Shown: positions 51,132 through 61,291 of the stretch, piece by piece
Layout of the letters: each line of letters opens with the position of its first letter
Numbering within the stretch: position 1 is the stretch's first letter
NCBI RefSeq assembly: GCF_019048065.1
Contig: NZ_CP077291.1
Coordinates: 2,976,001-3,040,000 of the forward strand
From: Citrobacter farmeri
Lineage (GTDB): Bacteria; Pseudomonadota; Gammaproteobacteria; Enterobacterales; Enterobacteriaceae
DNA: 64,000 nt
Direction: 5' to 3'
Notes under the pieces: generated by a model
The model's input: only the letters and a program-made list of their open reading frames with translations
What the model was told of the DNA's origin: nothing
The model's database searches: none
Position numbers and translations under genes: made by a program

Positions 51132-52568
51132 GTGCCGCAACGCATAGTGGTTCTTGGCGCCAGTGGTTACATTGGTCAGCATCTGGTGCAGGCGCTTAGC
51201 CAGCAAGGGCATCAGGTACTGGCTGCGGCACGTCGCATTGATCGACTGAAAAAGCAACAGTTGCCCAACGTCAGTTGTCATAAGGTCGACCTGAACTGGC
51301 CGACACATCTTTCTTCTCTGCTGACCAATGTCGATACCGTCTACTATCTGGTGCATGGTATGGGAGAAGGTGGCGATTTCATCGCCCATGAACGTCAGGT
51401 CGCGCTTAACGTCCGTGATGCCCTGCGTGAAACGCCGGTTGGGCAACTGATTTTTCTTAGTTCCTTACAGGCACCGGAACACGAGCAGTCCGACCATCTG
51501 CGGGCGCGGCAGATAACCGCCGATACCCTGCGCGAATCTGGTGTGCCAGTGACGGAACTGCGTGCCGGAATTATCGTCGGTGCCGGTTCTGCCGCTTTTG
51601 AAGTGATGCGCGACATGGTTTACAACCTGCCGGTGCTAACCCCGCCGCGCTGGGTTCGCTCGCGCACAACGCCCATCGCGCTGGAAAACCTGCTGTACTA
51701 TCTGGTAACGCTGCTGGATCATCCTTCCCCAACGCATCGGGTCCTCGAAGCTGCCGGGCCACAGGTGCTCAGCTACCAGGAGCAGTTTGAACATTTCATG
51801 GCGGTCAGCGGCAAGCATCGCTGGCTTATCCCTATCCCCTTTCCCACCCGTTGGATTTCAGTCTGGTTCCTGAACGTCATCACCTCGGTGCCGCCGACCA
51901 CTGCGAAAGCGCTGATACAGGGACTCAGACACGACCTGCTGGCCGATGACCGCGAGCTACGGGCATTGATACCCCAGAAGCTTATCGCCTTTGACGATGC
52001 CGTACGCAGCACGCTAAAGGAAGAGGAGGAACTGGTAAACTCCAGCGACTGGGGTTATGACGCGCAGGCCTTTGCCCGCTGGCGGCCTGAATATGGTTTC
52101 TTCGCCAAACAGGCCGGGTTTACCGTGAAGACGCACGCCAGTTTGCCGGCGTTGTGGCGAGTCGCGAACCGTCTCGGCGGCAAAGAGGGTTATTTCTTCG
52201 GCAATATTTTGTGGAAGATCCGCGCAGCGCTGGATCTCTTAGTCGGCCATCGGCTGGCAAAAGGGCGTCCTGAGTACGAATGGCTTCAACCGGGTGATAC
52301 GGTAGACAGCTGGAAAGTGATTATCGTCGAGCCGGAAAAACAGCTCACGCTGCTGTTTGGCATGAAGGCACCGGGACTGGGAAGGCTAAGCTTTACCCTT
52401 GAAGATAAGGGTGAGCATCGCGAAATTGACGTACGCGCCTGGTGGCATCCGCACGGTATGCCTGGGCTTTTCTACTGGCTGCTGATGATCCCGGCGCACC
52501 TGTTTATTTTCCGGGGGATGGCAAAGAAAATTGCCAGACTTGCAGAACAAATCACAGATAAATCGTAA
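51132..52568 (+). CDS. ybjT: YbjT, NAD(P)-binding NmrA-like protein with DUF2867 domain
   Basis: 478-residue protein. The N-terminal half is a Rossmann NAD(P) domain with [10 protein letters not shown] near residue 9. The C-terminal part, from about residue 330, fits the DUF2867 domain and ends with a hydrophobic segment near [16 protein letters not shown]. It starts with GTG after AGGAGAGAGA; an overlapping ATG two bases earlier is out of frame. Sometimes annotated as a sugar-binding or nucleoside-diphosphate epimerase; the reaction is unknown. Confidence 0.9.
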   Translation: MPQRIVVLGASGYIGQHLVQALSQQGHQVLAAARRIDRLKKQQLPNVSCHKVDLNWPTHLSSLLTNVDTVYYLVHGMGEGGDFIAHERQVALNVRDALRETPVGQLIFLSSLQAPEHEQSDHLRARQITADTLRESGVPVTELRAGIIVGAGSAAFEVMRDMVYNLPVLTPPRWVRSRTTPIALENLLYYLVTLLDHPSPTHRVLEAAGPQVLSYQEQFEHFMAVSGKHRWLIPIPFPTRWISVWFLNVITSVPPTTAKALIQGLRHDLLADDRELRALIPQKLIAFDDAVRSTLKEEEELVNSSDWGYDAQAFARWRPEYGFFAKQAGFTVKTHASLPALWRVANRLGGKEGYFFGNILWKIRAALDLLVGHRLAKGRPEYEWLQPGDTVDSWKVIIVEPEKQLTLLFGMKAPGLGRLSFTLEDKGEHREIDVRAWWHPHGMPGLFYWLLMIPAHLFIFRGMAKKIARLAEQITDKS

Positions 52569-52660
52569 AAACTTACTGTATTGTTTCACGTTTCCCATTG
52601 CATACCGACGTAATTCACGGAAGAATGCGCACGACGTTTTATTAAACACAGTGGACTGAT

Positions 52661-53674
52661 ATGAAGGTACTGGTTACCGGCGCGACCAGCGGCTTAGGAC
52701 GAAACGCGGTTGAGTTTTTGCGCAACAGAGGCATCAGCGTCAGAGCGACCGGTCGCAACGAAGCGATGGGTAAACTGCTCGAGAAAATGGGCGCGGAGTT
52801 TGTGCATGCGGATCTGACCGAGCTGGTCTCTGCGCAGGCGAAAGTCATGCTCGCCGGCGTCGATACGCTGTGGCACTGCTCAAGTTTCACCTCTCCATGG
52901 GGAACTCAGGAAGCCTTTGATCTGGCAAATGTTCGTGCGACCCGCCGTCTTGGCGAATGGGCCGTCGCATGGGGCGTGCGCAACTTTATCCATATCTCCT
53001 CCCCGTCGCTTTACTTCGATTATCACCATCATCGCGATATCAAAGAAGAATTCCGTCCGCACCGCTTTGCCAACGAGTTTGCCCGCAGCAAAGCCGCCGG
53101 AGAAGAGGTCATCAGCCTGCTGGCCCAGGCGAATCCACAGACCCGATTTACGGTGCTGCGCCCGCAAAGCCTGTTTGGTCCGCACGACAAAGTATTTATC
53201 CCCCGACTGGCGCACATGATGCACCACTATGGCAGCGTGCTGTTGCCGCACGGTGGCAGCGCGATGGTCGATATGACCTATTATGAGAACGCGATCCACG
53301 CCATGTGGCTGGCGAGTCAGGTACAGTGCGACAATCTACCTTCTGGTCGGGTGTACAACATCACCAACGGTGAGCCCAGAACCCTGCGCAGTATCGTGCA
53401 AAAACTGATTGATGAACTGAACATTCACTGTCGAATCCGTTCTGTGCCCTATCCGATGCTGGATATGATCGCCCGCAGCCTGGAACGCTTTGGTAGTAAG
53501 TCAGCCAAAGAGCCAGCGTTAACCCACTACGGGGTATCAAAGCTAAATTTCGACTTTACGCTGGATATCAGTCGCGCCCAAGAAGAACTGGGGTATAAGC
53601 CGATGGTGACGCTGGATGAGGGCATTGTGCAAACGGCCGCGTGGCTACGCGACCACGGAAAACTGCATCGCTAG
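52661..53674 (+). CDS. ybjS: YbjS, NAD-dependent epimerase/dehydratase family protein
   Basis: 337-residue short-chain dehydrogenase of the extended (3-beta-HSD/epimerase) type. The cofactor loop is [14 protein letters not shown] near residue 7. The segment [12 protein letters not shown] sits where the catalytic Ser/Tyr region is found. Substrate unknown. It follows ybjT after 92 bases and its stop overlaps that of amiD by four bases on the opposite strand. Confidence 0.92.
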   Translation: MKVLVTGATSGLGRNAVEFLRNRGISVRATGRNEAMGKLLEKMGAEFVHADLTELVSAQAKVMLAGVDTLWHCSSFTSPWGTQEAFDLANVRATRRLGEWAVAWGVRNFIHISSPSLYFDYHHHRDIKEEFRPHRFANEFARSKAAGEEVISLLAQANPQTRFTVLRPQSLFGPHDKVFIPRLAHMMHHYGSVLLPHGGSAMVDMTYYENAIHAMWLASQVQCDNLPSGRVYNITNGEPRTLRSIVQKLIDELNIHCRIRSVPYPMLDMIARSLERFGSKSAKEPALTHYGVSKLNFDFTLDISRAQEELGYKPMVTLDEGIVQTAAWLRDHGKLHR

Positions 53675-54501
53675 ACTTGCCCATACTTTTCCAGTAGTGC
53701 CTCAGCAATCGCCTGCGTTTCAGCATCGGCGACGCCGTTCCATAACGCCGGGCGGAAGTGCATCTGAAACGCCATCACCACGCGCTGTTGTTCACGCGCG
53801 GTCATATCAGGCTTCACCTCGTAGCCATAACGCGCCAGCAGATCCAGCAGTGACGTCATCTCTACAGGCGCGCGTGGTGCTCGTCCGGCAAGGTAGAAGG
53901 TTACCCGTTGCGCATCAGGCCAGGCGCCAATACCCTGTTCTGCCAGCACCTGCCAGGGAAACAGCGGGCCAGGGTCGTCTTTTCGCTGCGGGGCGATGTC
54001 CGCATGCGCAACCACGTTCTGCGGCTTGATGTCATAGCGGGCGATAATGTCTTTCGCCAGCGGAATCAGCGCCTGAATCTGCGAGGGCTCAAACGGGGCA
54101 AAATATTTTTCACCTGCCGATTTTTGCCAGCCGCGATTCTCCAGCTCAATGCCAATCGAGGTGTCGTTAATACGTGTCGCGCCGCGCCAGAAGCTGATGC
54201 CAGCATGCCACGCCAGATCCTGTTCCGGTACCAGTTGCCAGATACGCGGTTTCCCCCGATGCAAGGGCGGCACCGCCGGGATCAGATAATGCGAGCTGAC
54301 GTTTTTATCCGTCAGCGTTGCCAGCGAACCATCGAAATCATCCGCCGTATAGTGGATCACCAACACTTTGATGCGGGGATACGCCGCCTGCGCCTGATGA
54401 CGGGTATCGAGCTGGTAGCCTTCTCTGTCTATAATCCCTTTTTCACCCGCACACCCCGTTAACAATAGTGCCAGGGCCACCAGCCACAGCCATGTTTTCA
54501 T
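53671..54501 (-). CDS. amiD: AmiD, N-acetylmuramoyl-L-alanine amidase (lipoprotein)
   Basis: 276-residue outer-membrane lipoprotein that cleaves the muramyl-alanine bond in murein and anhydro-muropeptides. Lipobox LLTGC ends at Cys17. The amidase_2 domain has zinc ligands expected in VIHYTADDF (histidine about residue 50), around the later [14 protein letters not shown] segment, and a C-terminal peptidoglycan-binding helix bundle. Its start overlaps the ybjQ end by four bases, so the two are co-translated. Confidence 0.95.
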   Translation of the reverse strand: MKTWLWLVALALLLTGCAGEKGIIDREGYQLDTRHQAQAAYPRIKVLVIHYTADDFDGSLATLTDKNVSSHYLIPAVPPLHRGKPRIWQLVPEQDLAWHAGISFWRGATRINDTSIGIELENRGWQKSAGEKYFAPFEPSQIQALIPLAKDIIARYDIKPQNVVAHADIAPQRKDDPGPLFPWQVLAEQGIGAWPDAQRVTFYLAGRAPRAPVEMTSLLDLLARYGYEVKPDMTAREQQRVVMAFQMHFRPALWNGVADAETQAIAEALLEKYGQV

Positions 54502-54821
54502 CGGCGGGTTTTCACCGCTGTTCCACTCACGCTGACCATCAGCATGCTGCTATCCTTACCGACCGTTTCGTAATCAATATCAATACCGACCACCGCGTCG
54601 GCGCCAAGCGCTTTCGCCTGTTCACCCAGTTCCGCGAAGGCGATCTCACGCGCTTTGCGCAACTCTTTTTCATAAGCGCCCGAGCGACCGCCGACGATAT
54701 CGCGGATACCGGCAAAAAAATCCCGGAAAATGTTCGCGCCCAGAATGGCTTCACCCGTGACCACACCGCAGTATTCCACGATGCTCTGTCCTTCAAGCGT
54801 GGGGGTTGTCGAAAATTGCAT
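54498..54821 (-). CDS. ybjQ: YbjQ, UPF0145/DUF74 family protein
   Basis: 107-residue protein of the YbjQ family, a small pentameric ring-forming fold of unknown role. Conserved parts are [32 protein letters not shown] and [13 protein letters not shown]. The start at 54821 matches E. coli YbjQ; 17 upstream residues are dropped. First gene of ybjQ-amiD, divergent from ybjP. Confidence 0.95.
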   Translation of the reverse strand: MQFSTTPTLEGQSIVEYCGVVTGEAILGANIFRDFFAGIRDIVGGRSGAYEKELRKAREIAFAELGEQAKALGADAVVGIDIDYETVGKDSSMLMVSVSGTAVKTRR

Positions 54822-54949
54822 GATGTCTCTCCTGGTTACATTCAGCACATTATCAGCGCCATACACTATCATTGAAAGGATATAATTGATTATCGTAGAT
54901 GACTGTTATCTTAGAAGACTCATGGCAGAAAGCTTATAAGGAAATCACT

Positions 54950-55465
54950 ATGCGCTATTCGAAACTCTCCCTGCTCGTCCCTTGCGCGCTGCTGCTCAGC
55001 GCCTGCACCACCGTCACGCCAGCCTACAAAGACAACGGGCCGCGTACGGGTGCCTGTGTGGATGGCGGTCCGGACAGTGTGGCTCAACAATTCTATGACT
55101 ATCGTATCCAACACCGCAGTAATGACATCACCGCCCTGCGCCCTTACCTGAGCGACAACCTGGCGAAACTGCTGTCGGATGCCAGTCGTGACAGTGCGCA
55201 TCGTCAACTGATGAGTAGCGATCCGTTCTCCAGTCGCGCAACGCCGCCGGACAGCGCCAGCGTTGCCAGCGCCTCGACGATTCCGAATAGTGATGCACGC
55301 AATATTCCGCTGCGCGTTGCGCTGAAGCAAGGCGATCAAAACTGGCAGGATGAAGTGCTGATGATCCGCGAAGGTCAGTGCTGGGTTATTGATGACGTAC
55401 GTTATCTCGGCGGCAGCGTGCATGCCCCGGCCGGTACGCTTCGCCAGTCGGTAGAAAACCGTTAA
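54950..55465 (+). CDS. ybjP: YbjP, predicted lipoprotein
   Basis: 171-residue lipoprotein with lipobox LLSAC ending at Cys19. The mature part resembles a DUF3828/NTF2-like fold, including QQFYDYRIQHRSNDI near residue 47. Function unknown. Start ATG at 54950 follows AAGGAAA; upstream in-frame codons are discarded. A long hairpin follows at 55505. Confidence 0.92.
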   Translation: MRYSKLSLLVPCALLLSACTTVTPAYKDNGPRTGACVDGGPDSVAQQFYDYRIQHRSNDITALRPYLSDNLAKLLSDASRDSAHRQLMSSDPFSSRATPPDSASVASASTIPNSDARNIPLRVALKQGDQNWQDEVLMIREGQCWVIDDVRYLGGSVHAPAGTLRQSVENR

Positions 55466-55504
55466 TCCCTCCGCTTTACCGCGCTAAAAAACATAACCCC
55501 CGTA

Positions 55505-55539
55505 AATTGTCCGGCATTCCGCATGGAATGCCGACAATT
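55505..55539. terminator. Long inverted repeat after ybjP
   Basis: Arms AATTGT-C-CGGCATTCC and GGAATGCCG-ACAATT with loop GCAT give a 15-base-pair stem with one bulged C. It lies 40 bases after ybjP. The T run after it is poor, so termination or message protection are both possible. Confidence 0.6.
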
Positions 55540-55600
55540 GTTCTTACCGGGCTTTGCCCTCGCTATTTTGTGCTATGTTTAATGGGAAATGCGCGCTATA

Positions 55601-55639
55601 TTTAACTTTTAAAGCATAAATATTGCATAACTATTCTGT
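55601..55639. promoter_or_regulatory. Candidate tandem ArgR boxes upstream of artP
   Basis: The box at 55622-55639 has TGCAT-AACT-ATTCT, 8 of 10 core matches to TGAAT-N4-ATTCA. A weaker box (6 of 10) lies 21 bases upstream, the normal ArgR spacing with a 3-base gap. They are 56 bases before artP. ArgR repression of artPIQM is established in E. coli. Confidence 0.6.
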
Positions 55640-55694
55640 CAAAGGTACTATCTGCGGCTTCAATAGCTATCAGACGGCCAGTATACGAGTATCA

Positions 55695-56423
55695 ATGAGT
55701 ATTCAATTAAACGGCATTAACTGCTTCTACGGCGCGCATCAGGCGCTGTTCGATATCACGCTGGATTGCCCACAGGGTGAAACACTGGTGTTACTGGGCC
55801 CAAGTGGGGCCGGTAAAAGCTCACTGCTGCGGGTACTCAATCTGCTAGAGATGCCGCGTTCAGGTACGCTCAGCATTGCGGGAAACCACTTCGACTTCCG
55901 CAAAACGCCGTCAGATAAAGCGATTCGCGAACTGCGTCAGAATGTCGGAATGGTCTTTCAGCAATACAATCTGTGGCCGCACCTCACCGTGCAACAGAAC
56001 CTGATTGAAGCGCCCTGCCGCGTGCTGGGGTTGTCAAAAGATCAGGCGTTAGCCCGTGCAGAAAAATTGCTGGATCGCCTGCGTCTGAAACCTTACAGCG
56101 ATCGTTTTCCGCTGCATCTTTCCGGCGGTCAGCAACAGCGTGTGGCCATTGCCCGTGCGCTGATGATGGAGCCACAGGTGCTGCTGTTTGATGAGCCCAC
56201 CGCCGCGCTGGATCCGGAAATCACCGCGCAAATCGTCAGCATTATTCGTGAACTGGCTGAAACCAACATTACGCAAGTGATCGTGACGCACGAAGTGGAA
56301 GTGGCGCGTAAAACCGCCAGCCGTGTCGTGTATATGGAAAACGGTCATATCGTCGAGCAGGGTAATGCGAGTTGCTTTGCCGACCCGCAGACCGAAGCAT
56401 TTAAAAACTATCTCTCTCACTAA
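55695..56423 (+). CDS. artP: ArtP, arginine ABC transporter ATPase
   Basis: 242-residue cytoplasmic ATPase that powers the ArtQM permease. Walker A is GPSGAGKSS, the signature is [15 protein letters not shown], Walker B is [12 protein letters not shown] and the switch histidine is in VTHEVE. The start at 55695 gives [14 protein letters not shown] as in E. coli; 24 upstream residues are leader. First gene of artPIQM; artI follows after 16 bases. Confidence 0.97.
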   Translation: MSIQLNGINCFYGAHQALFDITLDCPQGETLVLLGPSGAGKSSLLRVLNLLEMPRSGTLSIAGNHFDFRKTPSDKAIRELRQNVGMVFQQYNLWPHLTVQQNLIEAPCRVLGLSKDQALARAEKLLDRLRLKPYSDRFPLHLSGGQQQRVAIARALMMEPQVLLFDEPTAALDPEITAQIVSIIRELAETNITQVIVTHEVEVARKTASRVVYMENGHIVEQGNASCFADPQTEAFKNYLSH

Positions 56424-56439
56424 GATTCGGGACAACACA

Positions 56440-57171
56440 ATGAAAAAAGTTCTGATTGCCGCGCTTATCGCAGGCTTTAGCCTTTCTGCTACAGCAGCCC
56501 AGACCATTCGTTTTGCGACCGAAGCGTCCTATCCTCCGTTTGAATCTATGGACGCTAATAACAAGATTGTCGGCTTTGATGTCGATCTGGCTAATGCGCT
56601 GTGTAAAGAGATCGACGCGACCTGTACCTTTACCAATCAGGCGTTCGACAGCCTGATCCCTAGCCTGAAATTCCGTCGTTTCGACGCGGTGATGGCCGGG
56701 ATGGATATCACGCCTGAGCGTGAAAAACAGGTGCTGTTCACCACCCCTTACTATGACAACTCCGCGCTGTTCATTGGTCAGCAGGGTAAATTCACCAGCA
56801 TTGATCAGCTGAAAGGCAAGAAAGTGGGCGTGCAGAACGGCACCACTCACCAGAAATTCATCATGGATAAACACCCGGAAATCACCACCGTTCCGTATGA
56901 CAGCTACCAGAATGCGAAACTGGATCTGCAAAACGGCCGCATCGACGGCGTGTTCGGTGATACGGCGGTGGTCACGGAGTGGCTGAAAGACAATCCGAAA
57001 CTGGCGCCGGTGGGCGACAAAGTGACGGATAAAGATTACTTCGGCACCGGCCTTGGCATCGCCGTACGCCAGGGCAACGCGGAACTGCAGCAGAAATTCA
57101 ACACTGCGCTGGAAAAAGTGAAGAAAGATGGGACTTACGAGACCATCTATAACAAATGGTTCCAGAAGTAA
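56440..57171 (+). CDS. artI: ArtI, periplasmic amino-acid-binding protein of the Art system
   Basis: 243-residue periplasmic solute-binding protein of family 3 with a signal peptide of about 19 residues (MKKVLIAALIAGFSLSATA). The motif FATEASYPPFESMDANNKIV opens the mature domain. It is a paralogue of ArtJ (58732), sharing long runs such as DSLIPSLKF and GVFGDTAVV. ArtJ is the arginine binder; ArtI ligand is less certain. Start at 56440. Confidence 0.96.
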   Translation: MKKVLIAALIAGFSLSATAAQTIRFATEASYPPFESMDANNKIVGFDVDLANALCKEIDATCTFTNQAFDSLIPSLKFRRFDAVMAGMDITPEREKQVLFTTPYYDNSALFIGQQGKFTSIDQLKGKKVGVQNGTTHQKFIMDKHPEITTVPYDSYQNAKLDLQNGRIDGVFGDTAVVTEWLKDNPKLAPVGDKVTDKDYFGTGLGIAVRQGNAELQQKFNTALEKVKKDGTYETIYNKWFQK

Positions 57172-57177
57172 GCCTTG

Positions 57178-57894
57178 ATGAACGAATTTTTCCCACTTGC
57201 AAGCGCCGCCGGGATGACCGTCGGCCTTGCCGTTTGTGCACTGATCCTCGGCCTGGCGCTGGCGATGCTGTTCGCCGTCTGGGAGTCAGTGAAATGGCGT
57301 CCTGTGGCGTGGACGGGGTCCGCGCTGGTCACCATTTTACGCGGCCTGCCGGAAATTCTGGTGGTGCTGTTTATCTATTTCGGCTCCTCTCAACTGCTGC
57401 TGATGCTCTCTGATGGCTTTACTGTCAACCTGGGCGTGGTGCAGATTCCGGTACAAATGGAGATCGAAAACTTCGACGTCAGCCCCTTCTTGTGCGGTGT
57501 GATAGCCCTTTCTTTGCTCTACGCGGCCTATGCGTCACAAACGCTGCGCGGTGCCCTGAAAGCCGTACCGCTGGGTCAGTGGGAGTCCAGCCAGGCGCTG
57601 GGGCTGTCGAAAACCGCCATTTTCTTCCGCCTGGTGATGCCGCAGATGTGGCGACACGCGCTGCCAGGACTGGGTAACCAGTGGCTGGTATTGCTGAAAG
57701 ATACCGCGCTGGTGAGCCTCATCAGCGTCAACGACCTGATGCTGCAAACGAAGAGCATTGCCACGCGAACCCAGGAGCCGTTTAACTGGTACATCATCGC
57801 GGCGGCGATCTACCTGGTGATTACGCTGGTAAGTCAGTACATTCTCAAACGCATTGACCTGCGCGCGACACGTTTTGAGCGGAGACCGGGCTGA
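57178..57894 (+). CDS. artQ: ArtQ, arginine ABC transporter permease
   Basis: 238-residue inner-membrane permease with five hydrophobic segments and the EAA-type loop ([24 protein letters not shown]). It pairs with ArtM. The ATG at 57178 matches E. coli; a TTG codon just before it is not used. It starts six bases after artI and its stop overlaps the artM start by one base. Confidence 0.97.
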   Translation: MNEFFPLASAAGMTVGLAVCALILGLALAMLFAVWESVKWRPVAWTGSALVTILRGLPEILVVLFIYFGSSQLLLMLSDGFTVNLGVVQIPVQMEIENFDVSPFLCGVIALSLLYAAYASQTLRGALKAVPLGQWESSQALGLSKTAIFFRLVMPQMWRHALPGLGNQWLVLLKDTALVSLISVNDLMLQTKSIATRTQEPFNWYIIAAAIYLVITLVSQYILKRIDLRATRFERRPG

Positions 57895-58562
57895 TGTTTG
57901 AGTATTTACCTGAACTGCTTAAAGGGCTGCACACCAGCCTGACGCTGACGGTAGCGTCCATTGTGGTCGCCCTGATTCTGGCGCTGATTTTCACTATCGT
58001 TCTGACGCTGAAAACGCCGGTCGTGGTCTGGCTGGTTCGTGGCTATATCACGCTGTTTACCGGTACCCCGCTGCTGGTACAGATCTTCCTGATCTACTAC
58101 GGACCGGGTCAGTTTCCGTCCCTGCAAGAGTATCCGGTTCTGTGGCATCTGCTGTCGGAGCCGTGGCTGTGCGCACTGATTGCGCTGTCGTTAAACAGTG
58201 CAGCCTATACCACGCAACTGTTTTATGGCGCGATCCGCGCAATTCCGGAAGGTCAGTGGCAGTCCTGCGGCGCGCTGGGGATGAGCAAGAAAGACACACT
58301 GGCTATCCTGTTGCCGTATGCCTTTAAACGCGCGCTCTCCTCGTATTCCAATGAAGTGGTACTGGTGTTCAAGAGTACCTCTCTGGCTTATACCATTACC
58401 CTGATGGAAGTAATGGGATACGGTCAGTTGCTGTACGGTCGCACCTACGATGTGATGGTGTTCGGCGCAGCAGGCGTCATCTACCTGATCGTCAACGGAC
58501 TGTTGACGTTAATGATGCGTCTCATCGAGCGCAAAGCGCTGGCTTTCGAACGCCGCAACTAA
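57894..58562 (+). CDS. artM: ArtM, arginine ABC transporter permease
   Basis: 222-residue inner-membrane permease, partner of ArtQ, with the loop GQWQSCGALGMSKKDTLAILLP. It overlaps artQ by one base (TGATG), so translation is coupled. Last gene of artPIQM; a terminator follows. Confidence 0.97.
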   Translation: MFEYLPELLKGLHTSLTLTVASIVVALILALIFTIVLTLKTPVVVWLVRGYITLFTGTPLLVQIFLIYYGPGQFPSLQEYPVLWHLLSEPWLCALIALSLNSAAYTTQLFYGAIRAIPEGQWQSCGALGMSKKDTLAILLPYAFKRALSSYSNEVVLVFKSTSLAYTITLMEVMGYGQLLYGRTYDVMVFGAAGVIYLIVNGLLTLMMRLIERKALAFERRN

Positions 58563-58588
58563 GCAGCTTATTGCATAAAACGCAATTC

Positions 58589-58628
58589 AAAAGACGGACA
58601 AGTTTATAACCTGCACGTCTTTTTTTAT
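58589..58628 (+). terminator. Terminator after artM
   Basis: Arms AAAAGACG and CGTCTTTT separated by a 19-base loop region that can pair a little more, then a run of T. It divides artPIQM from artJ. Confidence 0.7.
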
Positions 58629-58633
58629 TTTTA

Positions 58634-58672
58634 ATAAAATAGTTACTCATTTTTATTGCATATAAATTCAAT
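58634..58672. promoter_or_regulatory. Tandem ArgR boxes upstream of artJ
   Basis: The box at 58655-58672 has TGCAT-ATAA-ATTCA, 9 of 10 core bases. The box 21 bases upstream at 58634-58651 has 7 of 10. This is the canonical paired layout, 60 bases before artJ. ArgR repression of artJ is established in E. coli. Confidence 0.75.
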
Positions 58673-58731
58673 TACTGGCATTGTAAATCCATGCCGCAGA
58701 AACGGCGCTTCATCATAACGGGAGTCCAACC

Positions 58732-59463
58732 ATGAAAAAGTTAGTTCTGGCCGCATTACTTGCCTCTTTTGCCGTCGGCGCCTCCGCCGCTGAAAAAATC
58801 AGCTTCGGCGTCTCTGCGACCTATCCACCGTTCGAATCTATGGATGCGAATAACCAAATCGTCGGTTTCGACCTCGATCTGGCAAAAGCCTTGTGCAAAC
58901 AGATGCAGGCAGAATGTACTTTTACCAACCATGCGTTTGACAGCCTGATTCCGGCACTTAAATTCAAGAAATATGATGCGGTCATTTCGGGTATGGACAT
59001 CACGCCGGAGCGGAGCAAACAGGTGGCGTTTACAACCCCCTACTATGCTAACTCGGCGCTGGTAATTTCGAAGAAAGATACCTACAAAACCTTTGCCGAT
59101 CTGAAAGGCAAACGCATTGGGATGGAAAACGGCACCACCCACCAGAAGTACTTGCAGGATAAGCATCCGGAAGTGAAAACGGTAGCCTATGACAGCTATC
59201 AGAATGCGTTTATCGACCTGAAAAATGGTCGTATTGATGGCGTGTTCGGTGATACCGCTGTGGTAAACGAGTGGCTGAAAACCAACCCACAACTGGGGCC
59301 AGCAACCGAGAAAGTGACCGATCCGCAATACTTTGGTACTGGCCTTGGCATCGCGGTACGCCCGGACAACAAAGTGCTGCTGGAAAAACTCAATGCTGCA
59401 CTGGCGGCCATTAAAGCCGACGGCACTTATCAAAAAATAAACGACCAGTGGTTCCCGCAATAA
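58732..59463 (+). CDS. artJ: ArtJ, periplasmic arginine-binding protein
   Basis: 243-residue periplasmic binding protein, specific for L-arginine in E. coli, that serves the ArtQM-ArtP permease. A signal peptide of about 19 residues (MKKLVLAALLASFAVGASA) precedes a family-3 solute-binding fold. It has its own promoter and ArgR boxes. GGGAGTCC precedes the ATG. It shares much sequence with ArtI, showing tandem duplication. A BIME follows. Confidence 0.97.
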   Translation: MKKLVLAALLASFAVGASAAEKISFGVSATYPPFESMDANNQIVGFDLDLAKALCKQMQAECTFTNHAFDSLIPALKFKKYDAVISGMDITPERSKQVAFTTPYYANSALVISKKDTYKTFADLKGKRIGMENGTTHQKYLQDKHPEVKTVAYDSYQNAFIDLKNGRIDGVFGDTAVVNEWLKTNPQLGPATEKVTDPQYFGTGLGIAVRPDNKVLLEKLNAALAAIKADGTYQKINDQWFPQ

Positions 59464-59474
59464 GTCGAGTCGCT

Positions 59475-59572
59475 GGCGGTAGAATGCCTGATGACGCTAC
59501 GCTTATCAGGCCTACACTATCTGCACCGTTCGTAGGCCGGATAAGGCGCCAGCGCCGCCATCCGGCAAACCG
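59475..59572. repeat. BIME between artJ and rlmC
   Basis: Two REP cores: ATGCCTGATGACGCTACGCT with ATCAGGCCTAC, then GTAGGCCGGATAAGGCGCCA with CGCCGCCATCCGGCA, in opposite orientation, between convergent genes. Confidence 0.8.
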
Positions 59573-59575
59573 TGA

Positions 59576-60703
59576 CTAGTCCCTCAACAACAATGTCAGC
59601 ACTTCATAATGCGCGGTATGCGGGAACATATCGAACAGCTGTATCCGTGCAATACGGTAGCCTGGCAACGTGGAAATATCTTTTGCCATCGTCTTCGCAT
59701 TACAACTGGAATAAATAATGAACTGCGGCGCCATCTGCGTCAGGTAATCGCAGAGCGGTTTGCCGATGCCACGTCGCGGCGGATTCACCAGCACCAGTTC
59801 CGGCACCGCCCCTTGTTCCGTGGCAAATTGCGTCGAATCCAGCGCCTGAAAATGAAGATTGGTTAAACCCAGTTCCGCCGCAGACTGTCTGGCACAGGCG
59901 ATGGCTTCCGGCGCGATTTCGATGCCGGTCAACTGCATGTCTGGCGTCGCGCAGTGCAGGCCAAAACCACCGACACCACAGAACAGATCCCACATGTGAC
60001 TTACCGGCAGTTGTCGCACCCAGTCCCGTGCTGTTGCATACAGCTGGCTTGCCACCGCAGGATTGGTCTGGAAGAAACTTTGCGGACGGATCCACAGCGG
60101 CACGTCGTTAAACCGCTCCGCCAGCGCCTGCTGTTCGGTCAGGAAGATTTCCGTCTCCCCTTCCATAATCGCCATATGCACCGGCTGGAGATTGACGCTG
60201 ATGACCTTCAGTTGCGGCAGTTGCGCCTGCAACCACGGCAGTGCCGCCCGTAATTGTGCCAGTTTATGTTCAGAACGCAGAACAAAGCGCAGCATCATCG
60301 CGCCATTAAACTGACTTTCTGTCAGCAGGAGGAATTTCAGCTCCCCACGCTTGCGCGCCACGTTATAGGGGGTTAATCCGGCGCGCGCAATGAACGGCTT
60401 CAGCGCGGCAAACACGGGTGCAAACGAGGCAGGATAGAGCGGGCAATCGCACAGATCTTCCGGCGTCCCATCGCGATGAAGCATTCCCAGCAGCGGTTTC
60501 TCTACACTCCCACTGACAACCATTTTCGCTTTATTGCGAAACGCCTTTTCCGGGCCGCTGACCGGCGCACACCACTCACCAACCGGGAAATCGGCAAGCA
60601 GATGCTGCAGATCGGCGGTTTTAGCTGAGAGTTGATCGCGGATCGGTTGTGTTATCCACTGACAAGAGCGACAGCGATCGGCGTCATAGAGTGCGCACTG
60701 CAT
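59576..60703 (-). CDS. rlmC: RlmC, 23S rRNA (uracil-747-C5)-methyltransferase
   Basis: 375-residue SAM enzyme (RumB) that methylates U747 of 23S rRNA. 4Fe-4S cysteines are 3, 11, 14 and one of the pair near 85-87 (DLCDCPLY). The SAM site is around [13 protein letters not shown] and the catalytic cysteine is in [11 protein letters not shown]. It has no TRAM domain, as expected for RlmC. Length equals E. coli. It lies just after ybjO on the same strand. Confidence 0.97.
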   Translation of the reverse strand: MQCALYDADRCRSCQWITQPIRDQLSAKTADLQHLLADFPVGEWCAPVSGPEKAFRNKAKMVVSGSVEKPLLGMLHRDGTPEDLCDCPLYPASFAPVFAALKPFIARAGLTPYNVARKRGELKFLLLTESQFNGAMMLRFVLRSEHKLAQLRAALPWLQAQLPQLKVISVNLQPVHMAIMEGETEIFLTEQQALAERFNDVPLWIRPQSFFQTNPAVASQLYATARDWVRQLPVSHMWDLFCGVGGFGLHCATPDMQLTGIEIAPEAIACARQSAAELGLTNLHFQALDSTQFATEQGAVPELVLVNPPRRGIGKPLCDYLTQMAPQFIIYSSCNAKTMAKDISTLPGYRIARIQLFDMFPHTAHYEVLTLLLRD

Positions 60704-60743
60704 ACAAAAACCTTCAGATGATCAGGGGCGACGATTATACACA

Positions 60744-61232
60744 TTATTGCAAACGGAAGAACCGCCGACTCGTGGCTGGCACATACAGCAACAGCAAAAC
60801 CAGCATATCAGGGAGTTTTTGCATCACCAGCGTATGCAGGATCTCACGCTTTGACGATCCGGCAATACTGAACAGTTCCGGATAGCCGTATCCCAGTGAG
60901 GCCGCCCACAAATAGCCTGCGGCAATCACCTGCGTGAGGAGATACACCCACCGCGCCCAGTTACGCCCTTTCACCAGCGAAAATGCGCAGCCGATCTCAA
61001 CAAACACCAGCACCAGACTACCCAGAAAAACCAGCGTCAAACTCCAGGTTTGTACACTGCGATGAATAAATTCAGCCAGTCCGCGAACACCAAGCGTGTT
61101 AAAGATCATCAGCAGGTCGAGCCCGCGGATCATAATAATGGCGAGCGCCGCCACCTGCACCAGCGCAGGTACATTCAGGCGGGCATGTGATGAGGATGAT
61201 TTTTTAAAAAATCCCAACGAATCGTCTTCCAT
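60744..61232 (-). CDS. ybjO: YbjO, DUF2593 inner-membrane protein
   Basis: 162-residue membrane protein with four hydrophobic segments (near residues 25-45, 60-82, 92-112 and 135-155). It matches E. coli YbjO in length and sequence; function unknown. It lies between the pot operon terminator and rlmC. Confidence 0.93.
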   Translation of the reverse strand: MEDDSLGFFKKSSSSHARLNVPALVQVAALAIIMIRGLDLLMIFNTLGVRGLAEFIHRSVQTWSLTLVFLGSLVLVFVEIGCAFSLVKGRNWARWVYLLTQVIAAGYLWAASLGYGYPELFSIAGSSKREILHTLVMQKLPDMLVLLLLYVPATSRRFFRLQ

Positions 61233-61235
61233 GAA

Positions 61236-61264
61236 AACAATGCCGCGACGAGCGCGGCATTGTG
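61236..61264 (-). terminator. Terminator after potI
   Basis: Arms CAATGCCGCG and CGCGGCATTG around ACGAG; on the minus strand TTTTC follows. It ends the pot operon just before ybjO. Confidence 0.82.
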
Positions 61265-61291
61265 TAGCCAGGTTGGCAGATTTTAGTGCCT

